64,000 nt of DNA, taken from the NCBI RefSeq assembly GCF_000686025.1, contig NZ_JMLQ01000004.1, positions 248,001 through 312,000 of the forward strand. Reading direction: 5' to 3'. Source of the stretch: Rhodococcus sp. UNC23MFCrub1.1 (GTDB lineage Bacteria; Actinomycetota; Actinomycetes; Mycobacteriales; Mycobacteriaceae). The position numbers and the translations under genes are program-made. Below, piece by piece: positions 9,428 to 17,653 of this stretch (within the stretch, counting starts at the first letter, position 1; every line of letters starts with the position of its first letter). The notes under the pieces are model-generated. The model did no database searches. It saw only the letters and a list, made by a program, of their open reading frames with translations, and had not been told where the DNA came from.

Positions 9428-9441
9428 GATTGTTGACAATC
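9428..9441. promoter_or_regulatory. Predicted GntR (FCD-type) operator
   Basis: GATTGTTGACAATC is a perfect inverted repeat with 6-bp arms and a 2-bp spacer. Its core TTGT-N2-ACAA fits the TNGT-N-ACNA type of site bound by FadR/FCD-subfamily GntR regulators. It overlaps a TTGACA -35 element and lies 27 bp before the aminotransferase start, in the only gap between allB and the gene set that encodes a GntR protein. Autoregulation by that GntR is the simplest reading. Confidence 0.6.
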
Positions 9442-9461
9442 GGACGATCGTCCTCGACAGT
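9433..9461 (+). promoter_or_regulatory. Predicted promoter of the aminotransferase-GntR operon
   Basis: The -35 element TTGACA (9433-9438) is followed after 17 bp by GACAGT (9456-9461), a weak TANNNT-type -10. The predicted transcription start falls at about 9468, the A of the ATG, so the transcript may be leaderless. The -35 lies inside the GntR palindrome, a layout expected for repression. Confidence 0.45.
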
Positions 9462-9467
9462 GAGGGC

Positions 9468-10784
9468 ATGACTGCAGCAGCATTCGTGCCTCGAACAGCC
9501 GACGCCTCCACCAGTGCTCCCACCGCTCGGCTGTCGCCCGCCCTGAAGCAGGCCACACCCATCGTCGTGGATCACGCGTCGGGAAGTTGGATCACCGGGA
9601 CCGACGGGCGCCGCTACCTCGACTTCACCACGGGTATCGGCGTGACCAGCACCGGACACTGCCATCCGCGCGTGGTCGCGGCGGCGCGCGAGCAGGTCGG
9701 CAAGATCATCCACGCGCAGTACACGACCGTCATGCACACGCCTCTGCTCGAGTTGACCGAGAAGCTCGGCACCGTCCTGCCGGTCGGCCTGGACAGCGTG
9801 TTCTACGCCAACTCGGGGTCCGAGGCCGTCGAGGCGTCGATTCGTCTGGCGCGCATGGCCACCGGCCGCCCGAACATCATCGCGTTCCACGGCGGCTTCC
9901 ACGGTCGCACCGTCGCCGCGGCGACACTCACCACAGCCGGGACCAAGTTCCGGTCCGGCTTCGCTCCGATGATGGGCGGCGTCCACATCGCGCCGTTCCC
10001 GTACGCGTTCCGATACGGCTGGGACCTCGACACCGCGGTGACCTTCGCCTTGCGCGAGCTCGACTACCTGCTGCAGACCGTGTCCGCCGTCGCCGACACC
10101 GCGGCGTTCATCATCGAGCCGGTCCTGGGCGACGGTGGTTACCTTCCCACCCCGCCGGCGTTCCTGGACGGACTCCGAGAGCGAGCCGATCGGCACGGCA
10201 TCGTGCTCATCGTGGACGAGGTCCAGGCGGGAGTGGGCCGCACGGGGAAGTTCTGGGGTCACCAGTTCTCCGATTCCACCCCGGACGTTCTCATCACGGC
10301 CAAGGGTCTCGCCAGCGGCTTCCCGATCTCCGCGATCGCCGCCTCGACCGCCCTCATGAGTACCGCCCTGCCGGGATCGCAGGGCGGCACCTACGGCGGG
10401 AACGCGGTGGCCGCGGCGGCCGCCGTCGCCACGCTCGACGTGGTCGAGGACGAGGGCCTGGTGGAGAACGCCCGTCTGCGCGGGGAGCAGCTTCTCGGTG
10501 GACTGCGTGAGATCGCGGCTCGGCACGACGAGATCGGAGATGCCCGCGGGCTCGGTCTGATGGCGGCATTCGAGTTCGTCGACGACGCCGGGGACGCCGA
10601 TCCGGGCGCCGCGCTCGCTCTGCAGAAGGCAGCTCTGGACCGCGATCTCCTGTTGTTGACGTGCGGTGCGCTGGGCAACGTGGTGCGCATCATCCCGCCC
10701 CTCGTGGTGACGCGGGACGAGGTCGAGCTGGGACTCGAGCGCATCGCGGAGGCGTGCGACGCGGCGCTGGGAGTTCGGTCGTGA
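9468..10784 (+). CDS. Class III PLP aminotransferase (GABA/diaminobutyrate type)
   Basis: A 438-residue omega-aminotransferase. The PLP lysine is Lys279 in LITAKGLASGFP. The substrate-proximal GIGVTSTGHCHPRV, the FHGGFHGRT loop and IVDEVQAGVGRTG (PLP-binding Asp) are all present. Family members move the terminal amino group of GABA, ornithine or 2,4-diaminobutyrate onto 2-oxoglutarate or pyruvate. The next gene, overlapping by 4 bp, is a semialdehyde dehydrogenase, so the product is probably a semialdehyde. With the DoeA-like hydrolase downstream, a DoeD-like role (L-2,4-diaminobutyrate to aspartate semialdehyde) is inferred; a plain GabT role is the main alternative. ATG 9468 was chosen over an earlier in-frame codon because of promoter placement. 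Confidence 0.85.
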   Translation: MTAAAFVPRTADASTSAPTARLSPALKQATPIVVDHASGSWITGTDGRRYLDFTTGIGVTSTGHCHPRVVAAAREQVGKIIHAQYTTVMHTPLLELTEKLGTVLPVGLDSVFYANSGSEAVEASIRLARMATGRPNIIAFHGGFHGRTVAAATLTTAGTKFRSGFAPMMGGVHIAPFPYAFRYGWDLDTAVTFALRELDYLLQTVSAVADTAAFIIEPVLGDGGYLPTPPAFLDGLRERADRHGIVLIVDEVQAGVGRTGKFWGHQFSDSTPDVLITAKGLASGFPISAIAASTALMSTALPGSQGGTYGGNAVAAAAAVATLDVVEDEGLVENARLRGEQLLGGLREIAARHDEIGDARGLGLMAAFEFVDDAGDADPGAALALQKAALDRDLLLLTCGALGNVVRIIPPLVVTRDEVELGLERIAEACDAALGVRS

Positions 10785-12259
10785 CGACGACGGTCGACCG
10801 ACCCGTGCCGGTGGCCGATCGCAGCATTCTGATCGGTGGTCGATGGCGGGACGCGGTGGACGGCCGCACGTTCGACGTCGAGAACCCTGCCACCGGCGAG
10901 ACCATCGCGCGCGTCGCCGACGGGGGGCCCGCCGACGCCGCTCTGGCGCTCGATGCCGCGAGCGCCGCCCAGTCTGCGTGGGCGGCGACGTCGCCGCGGG
11001 AGCGGAGCGTCGTGCTGCGCCGTGCGTTCGACCTCGTGGTCGAGCGGACGGAGGACCTCGCCGCCGTGATGACCGCCGAGATGGGCAAGCCGCTCGCCGA
11101 GGCGCGCGGCGAGGTCGCCTACGCAGCCGAGTTCCTTCGCTGGTTCTCCGAGGAGGCCGTCCGCATCGCCGGCGATCACACCCTGACCGGCGACGGGTCG
11201 ACGCGCATGGTGGTCACACGAGTACCGGTGGGACCGTGTGTGCTGGTGACGCCCTGGAACTTTCCGCTTGCCATGGGTGCCCGCAAGATCGGGCCCGCTG
11301 TGGCCGCCGGATGCACCATGGTGTTCAAGCCGGCCGAACAGACACCGCTCACCTCGCTCGCTCTGGCCCGCATCTTTCAGGAGGCCGGACTGCCGGACGG
11401 CGTCCTCAACATCGTCACGACCTCGGACGCGGGTGGCGTCGTCGAACCGTGGTTGCGCAGCGGTGTGGCTCGGAAGCTGAGTTTCACGGGCTCCACCGCC
11501 GTCGGCAGGCTGTTGCTCGGCCAGGCGGCGTCCACCGTCATGCGGACGTCGATGGAACTGGGCGGGAACGCGCCCCTCGTCGTCTGTGCGGACGCCGATC
11601 TGGGGACGGCGCTCGACGGAGCCATGATCGCCAAGATGCGCAACATGGGGGAGGCCTGCACCGCCGCCAACCGGTTGTTCGTCCATCGGTCCGTCGTCGA
11701 CACCTTCGCGGAGCAGCTGACCGCGCGGATGGCCGAGCTGACCGTGGGAGACGGTGCGCACGAGGGTGTCCGGGTCGGCCCGCTGATCGATGCGGAGGGC
11801 CGCGCGAAGGTGCAGCGCCTCGTCGACGACGCGGTGAGACGCGGGGCGCGAGTCCTGACCGGCGGTGCCACGCCGGAGGGGCCGGGATACTTCTACCCTC
11901 CGACGGTGCTGGTGGACGTTCCACCCGACGCCGAGATCGTGCACACCGAGATCTTCGGGCCGGTCGCCGCGATCATCACCTTCGACGACGAGGACGAGGT
12001 GGTGCGCATCGCCAACGACACCGAGTGGGGTCTCGTGGGCTACGTGTTCACTCGCGACGTCGACCGGGCCTTCGATCTGGGCGAGCGTCTCGAAGTGGGC
12101 ATGGTCGGTCTCAACACCGGGCTGGTGTCCAACCCCGCGGCACCCTTCGGCGGGGTCAAGCAGTCCGGACTGGGGCGTGAGGGCGGGCGTCTCGGCATCG
12201 ACGAGTTCCTCGAGGTGAAGTACTTCGCCGTGCCGCGTCGGCCGGGGCGGACGCTGTGA
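10781..12259 (+). CDS. NAD(P)-dependent semialdehyde dehydrogenase (GabD/Ssd type)
   Basis: A 492-residue aldehyde dehydrogenase of the succinate-semialdehyde branch. Catalytic residues are intact and correctly spaced: Glu259 in MELGGNAP and Cys293 in MGEACTAANR. TPWNFPLAMGARKIGPA and GSTAVGRLLLGQAA are cofactor-site segments. It probably oxidises the semialdehyde made by the adjacent aminotransferase: succinate semialdehyde, or aspartate semialdehyde if the cluster degrades ectoine (the role of DoeC/Ssd there). The GTG start at 10781 overlaps the aminotransferase stop and the TGA overlaps the GTG of the GntR gene, so the three genes form one tightly coupled unit. Confidence 0.88.
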   Translation: MTTTVDRPVPVADRSILIGGRWRDAVDGRTFDVENPATGETIARVADGGPADAALALDAASAAQSAWAATSPRERSVVLRRAFDLVVERTEDLAAVMTAEMGKPLAEARGEVAYAAEFLRWFSEEAVRIAGDHTLTGDGSTRMVVTRVPVGPCVLVTPWNFPLAMGARKIGPAVAAGCTMVFKPAEQTPLTSLALARIFQEAGLPDGVLNIVTTSDAGGVVEPWLRSGVARKLSFTGSTAVGRLLLGQAASTVMRTSMELGGNAPLVVCADADLGTALDGAMIAKMRNMGEACTAANRLFVHRSVVDTFAEQLTARMAELTVGDGAHEGVRVGPLIDAEGRAKVQRLVDDAVRRGARVLTGGATPEGPGYFYPPTVLVDVPPDAEIVHTEIFGPVAAIITFDDEDEVVRIANDTEWGLVGYVFTRDVDRAFDLGERLEVGMVGLNTGLVSNPAAPFGGVKQSGLGREGGRLGIDEFLEVKYFAVPRRPGRTL

Positions 12260-12942
12260 CGGCCACTCGACGGCTGACACCCCTCGACGCCCGCACCACG
12301 TCGATCGTCATCGCGGACCAGTTGCGCGAGCGCATCATCGACGGATCGTTCGCACCGGGGGAGCAGGTCCACGAGGCGACGGTCGCGACCGAACTCGCCG
12401 TCTCCCGCGGACCCGTTCGCGAGGCGCTGCAGCGGCTGAGTCAGGAGGGGCTGCTCGTCTCCTTCCGCAATCGCGGCGTCTTCGTCGTCGAGCTGGGTGA
12501 GTCCGACGTCGCCGAGATCTACCAGGCGCGCGCGGCCATCGAGATCGGTGCCGCGTTCACCGTTCTGCGGCGTGGTGACTCCGGACGCGTCGCGGACGCG
12601 TTGTCGCGCATCGTGGTCGAGATGCAGCCGGCCATCGACCGGGGCGACTGGCGGTCGGTGGCGGAGCGGGATCTCGCGTTCCACACCGCACTGGTCGCGG
12701 CGACGGGCAACAGCCGGATGGGCCGGATGTACGCGACGCTCGCGGCCGAGGCCCGCATCTGCATGGCCAACCTCGAGACCGCGTACCACCGGCCCGACGC
12801 GTTGATCGAGGAGCACACGCTGCTCGTCGATCTGCTGCGAGCGCAGGACTGGGCCCGGCTCGAACCTGCTCTGCGCGAACACATGGACACCGCCGTGCAC
12901 GATCTGACGGCGTCGCTACGTGAGTCGGCGGAGACCGCGTAG
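12256..12942 (+). CDS. GntR-family transcriptional regulator (FCD subfamily)
   Basis: A 228-residue regulator. The N-terminal winged helix (about residues 10-75) has the GntR signature RERIIDGSFAPGEQV and AVSRGPVREALQRL. The C-terminal all-helical FCD domain carries likely metal or ligand residues: Asp and His in ERDLAFHTAL, a His in EEHTLLVDLL and a His in AVHDL. Such proteins sense small carboxylates or amino acids. Its gene is the third of an overlapping operon whose promoter carries a matching palindrome (9428-9441), so it probably represses its own operon until a pathway intermediate binds. The known ectoine regulator EnuR is a different GntR type (MocR), so control here would be distinct. 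Confidence 0.9.
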   Translation: MTATRRLTPLDARTTSIVIADQLRERIIDGSFAPGEQVHEATVATELAVSRGPVREALQRLSQEGLLVSFRNRGVFVVELGESDVAEIYQARAAIEIGAAFTVLRRGDSGRVADALSRIVVEMQPAIDRGDWRSVAERDLAFHTALVAATGNSRMGRMYATLAAEARICMANLETAYHRPDALIEEHTLLVDLLRAQDWARLEPALREHMDTAVHDLTASLRESAETA

Positions 12943-13024
12943 TCACTCGCGCTGCGCCCGTGGGTGCGAGCACCTACGCTCGCTCCAGGAACCCGGATAA
13001 CCTCGAAACTGTCAGGGGTACAGC

Positions 13025-14209
13025 ATGATCGACACGATCAGTACGGCCGAACACAGCTCCCGCCTCGCTGCCGTGCGTGCCGTCATGGCCGAGCGGGGTC
13101 TCGCGGCGCTCATGATCACCGATCCGTCGAACATCTACTATCTGACGGCCTACAACGCCCTGTCGTTCTACACCCCGCAGGTGCTCTTCGTGCCGGCCGA
13201 GGGCGACATGCTGTTCTTCGCCCGCGCCATGGACGCGCACGGCGCCTCACGCACGTCGTGGCTTCCCGACGACCAGGTGTTCGGCTATCCGGAGACCCTG
13301 GTCCAACGGCCGGACACCCATCCCTTCGTCTGGGTGGCCGACACGCTGCGCGGACTGAGCCTGGTCTCGAACTTCGAGCACGGCCAGGTGGGGCTCGAGA
13401 TGGACTCCTACTACTTCAGCCCGAAGGCGTTCGAAGCACTCGTGAAGTGCCTGCCGGAGTACCGGTTCGTCGATTCGCGTGAGCTGGTGAACTGGGTGCG
13501 ATCGGTGAAGTCGGACACCGAGATCGAGCTGATGCGCGGGGCGGCGGCGATCTGCGAGAGCGCCATGGCGACCGCGATGGACGCGATCGCCGTCGGTGTG
13601 CGCCAGTGCGACGCCGCCGCGGCGATCTCCGCGGCGCAGGTGCGCGGCACGGACGACTTCGGCGGCGACCACCCGGCCATCGTTCCGATGCTGCCCACCG
13701 GTGAGGGTGCGGACACCCCGCATCTCACCTGGACCGACCGGCCGTTCCGGGACGGGGAGTCGACCGTGGTGGAACTGACCGGGGTGTTCCGCCGCTACCA
13801 CGTCCCGATGGCGCGGACGGTCTCGCTCGGGCGACCGGACCCGCGCATGGCCGGTCTCGCCGCCGCCACCGACGACGCACTCGGAGCCGTGCTCGCGGAG
13901 ATGAGGCCCGGAGTGCAGACCAGTGACCTCGCGGCGACGTGGAACCGTGAACTGGGCCGGGCGGGATTTCACAAGCCTTCCCGCATCGGGTACTCGATCG
14001 GCATCGCGTACGCGCCGGACTGGGGCGAGCGCACCATCAGCCTGCGCAGCGACGACGCCACGATCCTGCAGCGCAACATGACGTTCCACGTCATCGGCGG
14101 TATGTGGCTCGACGGTTACGGATACGAGGTGTCCGAGTCAGTGGTGGTCACCGACACCGGTATCGACACCTTCACCGCCTACCCGCGATGCCTGACAGTC
14201 AAGGAGTGA
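13025..14209 (+). CDS. doeA: Creatinase-fold (M24) hydrolase, DoeA/EutD (ectoine hydrolase)-like
   Basis: A 394-residue protein of the creatinase/prolidase superfamily. From memory of the family, the segments typical of ectoine hydrolases are: DPSNIYYLT near the N-terminus; GGDHPAIVPMLPTG and PHLTW; YHVPMARTV; RIGYSIGIAYAPDWGERTISLR; and FHVIGGMW. The ordered Asp/Asp/His/Glu/Glu metal set of true M24 peptidases is not evident, as in DoeA and creatinase. DoeA opens the ectoine ring to N-acetyl-diaminobutyrate. ATG has CAGGGG about 6 nt upstream. An 82-bp gap separates it from gntR, so it may have its own promoter (TACGCT about 50 bp upstream). Alternatives are a creatinase-like or other cyclic-amidine hydrolase. 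Confidence 0.75.
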   Translation: MIDTISTAEHSSRLAAVRAVMAERGLAALMITDPSNIYYLTAYNALSFYTPQVLFVPAEGDMLFFARAMDAHGASRTSWLPDDQVFGYPETLVQRPDTHPFVWVADTLRGLSLVSNFEHGQVGLEMDSYYFSPKAFEALVKCLPEYRFVDSRELVNWVRSVKSDTEIELMRGAAAICESAMATAMDAIAVGVRQCDAAAAISAAQVRGTDDFGGDHPAIVPMLPTGEGADTPHLTWTDRPFRDGESTVVELTGVFRRYHVPMARTVSLGRPDPRMAGLAAATDDALGAVLAEMRPGVQTSDLAATWNRELGRAGFHKPSRIGYSIGIAYAPDWGERTISLRSDDATILQRNMTFHVIGGMWLDGYGYEVSESVVVTDTGIDTFTAYPRCLTVKE

Positions 14210-14214
14210 CGGAC

Positions 14215-15441
14215 ATGCACGCACAGACGTACGAGACGACCACGCTTCCGTGGGCGCTGCGCACCGATCACCTCGTCGGGTCGATGATCGACTCGTCGAC
14301 CTCGCTGCTCGCCGCGCAGAAGCACGACATCGTGCGCTTCGCCATGGGATCGCCCGCCGCCGAGGCGGTTCCGCACGCGGCGATGGCGGAGATCGCGGGC
14401 CGGGTCCTGACCGCAGATGCCTTCGACTACGGTGCGACAGAGGGTGATCCGGCTCTGATCGAGCAGCTGGTGGCCTTCTGCGACGCCTTCGGTGAACCGA
14501 CGTCTCCCGATCGGTTGGTCATCACGTCGGGTGGCATGCAGGGGCTCGATCTCGCGTGCACGCTGTTCGTCGACCCCGGCGATCTGGTGATCGTCGAGAG
14601 CCCGACGTACACGAACGGCACCGCGACCGTGCTCAGCTACGGTGGCGACATCCTCGAGGCGCCGATGGATTCCGACGGGCTGATCGTCGAGGCGCTTCCC
14701 GAGTCGGTCGCCCGCGCGGGCCGACTGCCCACGATGATCTACACCATCCCGACGTTCCAGAATCCGTCCGGGACGACCATGTCGCTGCCGCGCCGACTGG
14801 CGCTCTTGGAACTCGCCCGCGAGTGGGGCGCCGTGGTGCTCGACGACGACCCCTACGGCCACCTCCGCTTCCAGGGAGATCCGGTTCCGAGCCTGCGAGC
14901 GCTCGCTCCCGACGACCCGCTCGTGTTCTCCGTACGCACGTTCTCGAAGCTCATCGCCCCGGGTCTGCGCGTCGGGTGGGTGGACGCGGACCCCGCCGCT
15001 CGCCGGTTGATCATCAACGCGAAGCAGGCGATGGACACGTGCACCAACGTGCCGAACCAGCGGATCGTGGCCGAGTTCCTGCGACAGGGACTGCTCACCG
15101 AGCACCTGGCGTCCCTCGCGGACATCTACCTGCCCCGCAAGATCGCGATGCAGACGAGCCTGGAGCGGCACCTCGGTGGGAGGGTGCGCACCACCGATCC
15201 CGAGGGCGGTTTCTTCCTGTGGGTCACGCTGGTGGGTGACGACGCCGCTGTGGACACGCGGCGGCTGTTCGAGATCGCACTCGCGCACGGTGTCGCCTTC
15301 ATCCCGGGTCCGGCGCTGTCCGCGAACGGCCTCTTCGGCGATGCGATGCGACTGTGCTTCGCGTCCTCGACGCCCGAGCGCATCGACGTCGGGGTGCAGC
15401 GGTTGGCGGGTGCGCTGGACGCGGCCCGAGCCGAACTGTGA
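14215..15441 (+). CDS. Class I/II PLP aminotransferase
   Basis: A 408-residue fold-type I aminotransferase similar to the catalytic half of MocR proteins and to 2-aminoadipate/aromatic aminotransferases, with no helix-turn-helix domain. The PLP lysine is Lys245 in VRTFSKLIAPGLRVGW. ITSGGMQGLDLACTL, YTIPTFQNPSGTTMS and VVLDDDPYGHLRF are the cofactor-binding segments. It begins 5 bp after the DoeA-like gene and its TGA overlaps the next GTG, so it belongs to the same operon. If the pathway yields 2,4-diaminobutyrate, this enzyme could act at the alpha-amino group or on a downstream amino acid; two different transaminases in one cluster is notable. Substrate is inferred only from context. Confidence 0.8.
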   Translation: MHAQTYETTTLPWALRTDHLVGSMIDSSTSLLAAQKHDIVRFAMGSPAAEAVPHAAMAEIAGRVLTADAFDYGATEGDPALIEQLVAFCDAFGEPTSPDRLVITSGGMQGLDLACTLFVDPGDLVIVESPTYTNGTATVLSYGGDILEAPMDSDGLIVEALPESVARAGRLPTMIYTIPTFQNPSGTTMSLPRRLALLELAREWGAVVLDDDPYGHLRFQGDPVPSLRALAPDDPLVFSVRTFSKLIAPGLRVGWVDADPAARRLIINAKQAMDTCTNVPNQRIVAEFLRQGLLTEHLASLADIYLPRKIAMQTSLERHLGGRVRTTDPEGGFFLWVTLVGDDAAVDTRRLFEIALAHGVAFIPGPALSANGLFGDAMRLCFASSTPERIDVGVQRLAGALDAARAEL

Positions 15442-16670
15442 CGGCGGCCGACCTCCAGCAGGATCGCGCGTCGACCGACGTCGCGACGGTCGAGCGGATC
15501 ACGAGAGCGCTGATCGACGCCGGTCCCGACGAGTCCGCCGTGGTGGCCGAGATCTGCCGCATCGCAGAGAGTCTCGGTCTGCAGACCGTCGTCACCGACG
15601 CGTCGCCGGGGCGGCCGAACGTCGAGGTGGTCCTTCCCGGCGAGCCCGGCCCGGGCCTGCTGTTCCTCGGGCACTCGGACGTGGTGCCCGCCGGGGAGGG
15701 CTGGAGCGGGAACCCGTTCCGCTCGCGGGTGCACGACGGTCGGATCGTGGGACGCGGCGCCTGCGACATGAAAGGTGGTCTCGCCGCTGTACTCGCCGCG
15801 ATGGGGTCACTGGCCCGGCGCGGTGTGGTCCCGGCGCGCACCGTGACACTCGCCTGCGTGGTGGACGAGGAGGACACGGGCCTGGGCATCCGGGCATGGG
15901 TGTCCGACCGTACCGACCAGACCGGCCGGCCTCCGGCCTTCACGGTCGATGGCGGCCGGCCTCCGGCCTTCAGGGTCGATGACGGCCGGCCTCCGGCCTT
16001 CACGGGATGCGTCGTGGCGGAACCCACGGCCGGCACCGTGATCGTCGGGTGCCGCGGAGCGGCGAACATCGTGCTCACCGTCACCGGTCGGAGCGCGCAT
16101 GCCGGCCGGCCCGAGAACGGTCGCAGTGCCGTGGTCGCGGCGGCCCGTGTCGTGGGCGAGATCGACGGGCTGCACGCGGAACTGGCCACCGTGCCGCACC
16201 CGGTGCTCGGCGCCGCGTCGTGGAACGTCGGCCGGATCGACGGTGGGACCGGACCGTCGATCGTCGCGGGCCGCTGCCGGCTGGAGATCGATCGCCGCCT
16301 GCTGCCGGACGACGACGTGGACGCCGTCGTCGCGGACCTGCTCCGCCGGGTCCGCCCCGTTACTGATCTGGACGTCGACGCGTACGTCGAGATGGAGATG
16401 CCAGGATTCCTCACCGACGAGTCGAGCCAGCTCGTCGAGTCGGCGCTGGCGGCGCTGCGCTCCACGGGTGCGCCGGACCCGTCGACCGCGGTGTGGACGG
16501 CGTCCTGCGACGGGGGGTTCGTCGCCCGTGACCTCGGAGTGCCCACCATCGTGCTGGGTCCCGGTGATCTCGAGGCGCAGGCCCATCAGCCCGACGAGTC
16601 CGTGGACCTGCTCGAGGTCGCTCGCCTCTCCCGGGCCTACGCTCGACTGATGACGGAGCAGCGACCGTGA
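15438..16670 (+). CDS. M20-family deacetylase/peptidase with an in-frame repeat insertion
   Basis: A 410-residue M20 (ArgE/DapE/CPG2-like) zinc hydrolase. Metal ligands are His79 (LGHSDVV), bridging Asp110 (GACDMKGG), Glu145 after catalytic Glu144 (DEEDTG), a Glu in VAEPT and a C-terminal His in AQAHQPDE. The family removes acyl groups or cleaves amide bonds of amino acids. In this cluster it is a candidate N-acetyl-diaminobutyrate deacetylase, a job done in known ectoine clusters by M14-type DoeB/EutE. Between residues ~162 and 188 it contains three 10-residue repeats (GRPPAF core) encoded by a 30-bp DNA repeat. They sit between the catalytic Glu and the Glu-Pro-Thr segment, probably as a surface loop. 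GTG overlaps the previous stop. Confidence 0.82.
   Translation: MTAADLQQDRASTDVATVERITRALIDAGPDESAVVAEICRIAESLGLQTVVTDASPGRPNVEVVLPGEPGPGLLFLGHSDVVPAGEGWSGNPFRSRVHDGRIVGRGACDMKGGLAAVLAAMGSLARRGVVPARTVTLACVVDEEDTGLGIRAWVSDRTDQTGRPPAFTVDGGRPPAFRVDDGRPPAFTGCVVAEPTAGTVIVGCRGAANIVLTVTGRSAHAGRPENGRSAVVAAARVVGEIDGLHAELATVPHPVLGAASWNVGRIDGGTGPSIVAGRCRLEIDRRLLPDDDVDAVVADLLRRVRPVTDLDVDAYVEMEMPGFLTDESSQLVESALAALRSTGAPDPSTAVWTASCDGGFVARDLGVPTIVLGPGDLEAQAHQPDESVDLLEVARLSRAYARLMTEQRP
15922..16003. repeat. Three tandem 30-bp repeats with core GGCCGGCCTCCGGCC, inside the M20 gene
   Basis: Copies of GGCCGGCCTCCGGCCTT start at 15924, 15954 and 15984, an exact 30-bp period. The spacers (CACGGTCGATGGC-like) are nearly identical. 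The array encodes GRPPAF plus four variable residues per unit. The core contains the self-complementary stretch GGCCGGCC and GGCC arms around TCC. The same core in the same 30-bp period occurs in cysT in a different reading frame. Confidence 0.9.
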
Positions 16671-17653
16671 GCCCCTCCCGCACGAACGGCGGAGCGAGGC
16701 CGATCATCACCGTCCTGCACGACGGACTCCTTCCCGACCGGGTGCAGGAACTCGACACCTCGTACGAGGTGCGGCATGCCACCGCCGACACGTTCGGCGA
16801 TGCGGTCGACGGCGCGCAGGCGGTCCTGCTGTGGGACTTCTTCTCGTCGGCGCTCCGGGACCAGTGGTCGCGCTGCTCCGCACTCGAATGGGTGCACGTC
16901 GCCGCAGCAGGGGTGGACAAGCTGTTGTTCGACGACCTCGCGGCGTCCGACGTCGTGGTGACCAACGCGCGCGGGGTGTTCGACGTGCCGATCGCCGAGT
17001 TCGTGCTCGCGTCCGTGCTCGCTCTGGCGAAGGACGTGCGCGGCACCGTCGAACTCGGCCGACAGGCGCGATGGTTGCGCCGGGAGACCGAGAACATCGC
17101 GGGGCGTCGAGCTCTGGTGATCGGAACGGGCAGTATCGGCCGGGCCACGGCGCGCATGTTGCGTGCCGTCGGTATGGACGTCGCCGGGGTCGGACGGACG
17201 GCTCGCACGGGTGATGCGGATTTCGGAACCGTCTACGCCAGTACGGATCTCGCGTCGGTGGTACCCGGCGCCGACTACCTCGTTCTCATCGCACCGCTGA
17301 CACCGTCGACACGGGGCATGGTCGGCCGCGACGTTCTCGCGGCGGCCGATCCCGGGGTGCGCGTGATCAACGTGGGTCGTGGCGAACTGCTCGACACCGA
17401 CGCGCTGGTCGACGCTCTGCGCAGCGGCCACGTCGGGGGAGCTGCCCTCGACGTGTTCGACACCGAGCCGCTGCCACCCGAGCACGTGCTGTGGACCCTC
17501 GACCACGTGCTGCTGACCGCACACATGAGCGGTGACACCGTGGGGTGGCGCGACCGGCTCTACTCCGGTTTCGCCGAGAATGCCGAACTATTCGCGGCCG
17601 GCCGACCGCTGCGCAACGTCGTCGACAAGTCCCTCGGGTTCGTCGCCGGGTGA
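16667..17653 (+). CDS. D-2-hydroxyacid dehydrogenase
   Basis: A 328-residue NAD(P)-dependent dehydrogenase of the D-isomer-specific family. The Rossmann motif is VIGTGSIGRAT. Catalytic residues are recognisable: Arg in NVGRGELLDT, Glu in DVFDTEPLP and the general acid/base His in LLTAHMSGDT. It probably reduces a 2-keto acid or oxidises a D-2-hydroxy acid produced in the pathway of the upstream genes. The GTG start overlaps the M20 stop, so it is the last gene of the DoeA-like operon. Its last 66 bp overlap the 3' end of the convergent DUF3533 gene. Confidence 0.85.
   Translation: MSPSRTNGGARPIITVLHDGLLPDRVQELDTSYEVRHATADTFGDAVDGAQAVLLWDFFSSALRDQWSRCSALEWVHVAAAGVDKLLFDDLAASDVVVTNARGVFDVPIAEFVLASVLALAKDVRGTVELGRQARWLRRETENIAGRRALVIGTGSIGRATARMLRAVGMDVAGVGRTARTGDADFGTVYASTDLASVVPGADYLVLIAPLTPSTRGMVGRDVLAAADPGVRVINVGRGELLDTDALVDALRSGHVGGAALDVFDTEPLPPEHVLWTLDHVLLTAHMSGDTVGWRDRLYSGFAENAELFAAGRPLRNVVDKSLGFVAG

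Noticed and set aside
7938..10526. Long open frames antisense to allB and the aminotransferase gene
   Set aside because: They mirror real genes, have Arg/His/Gly-rich low-complexity translations and arise from GC-rich third codon positions.
10391..12280. A 629-codon antisense frame over the aldehyde dehydrogenase gene
   Set aside because: Composition typical of a shadow frame; the opposite strand has intact catalytic motifs and coupled starts and stops.
13025..14209. Annotation as a plain Xaa-Pro dipeptidase
   Set aside because: The ordered metal ligands of M24 peptidases are not evident and DoeA/EutD-type segments are present.
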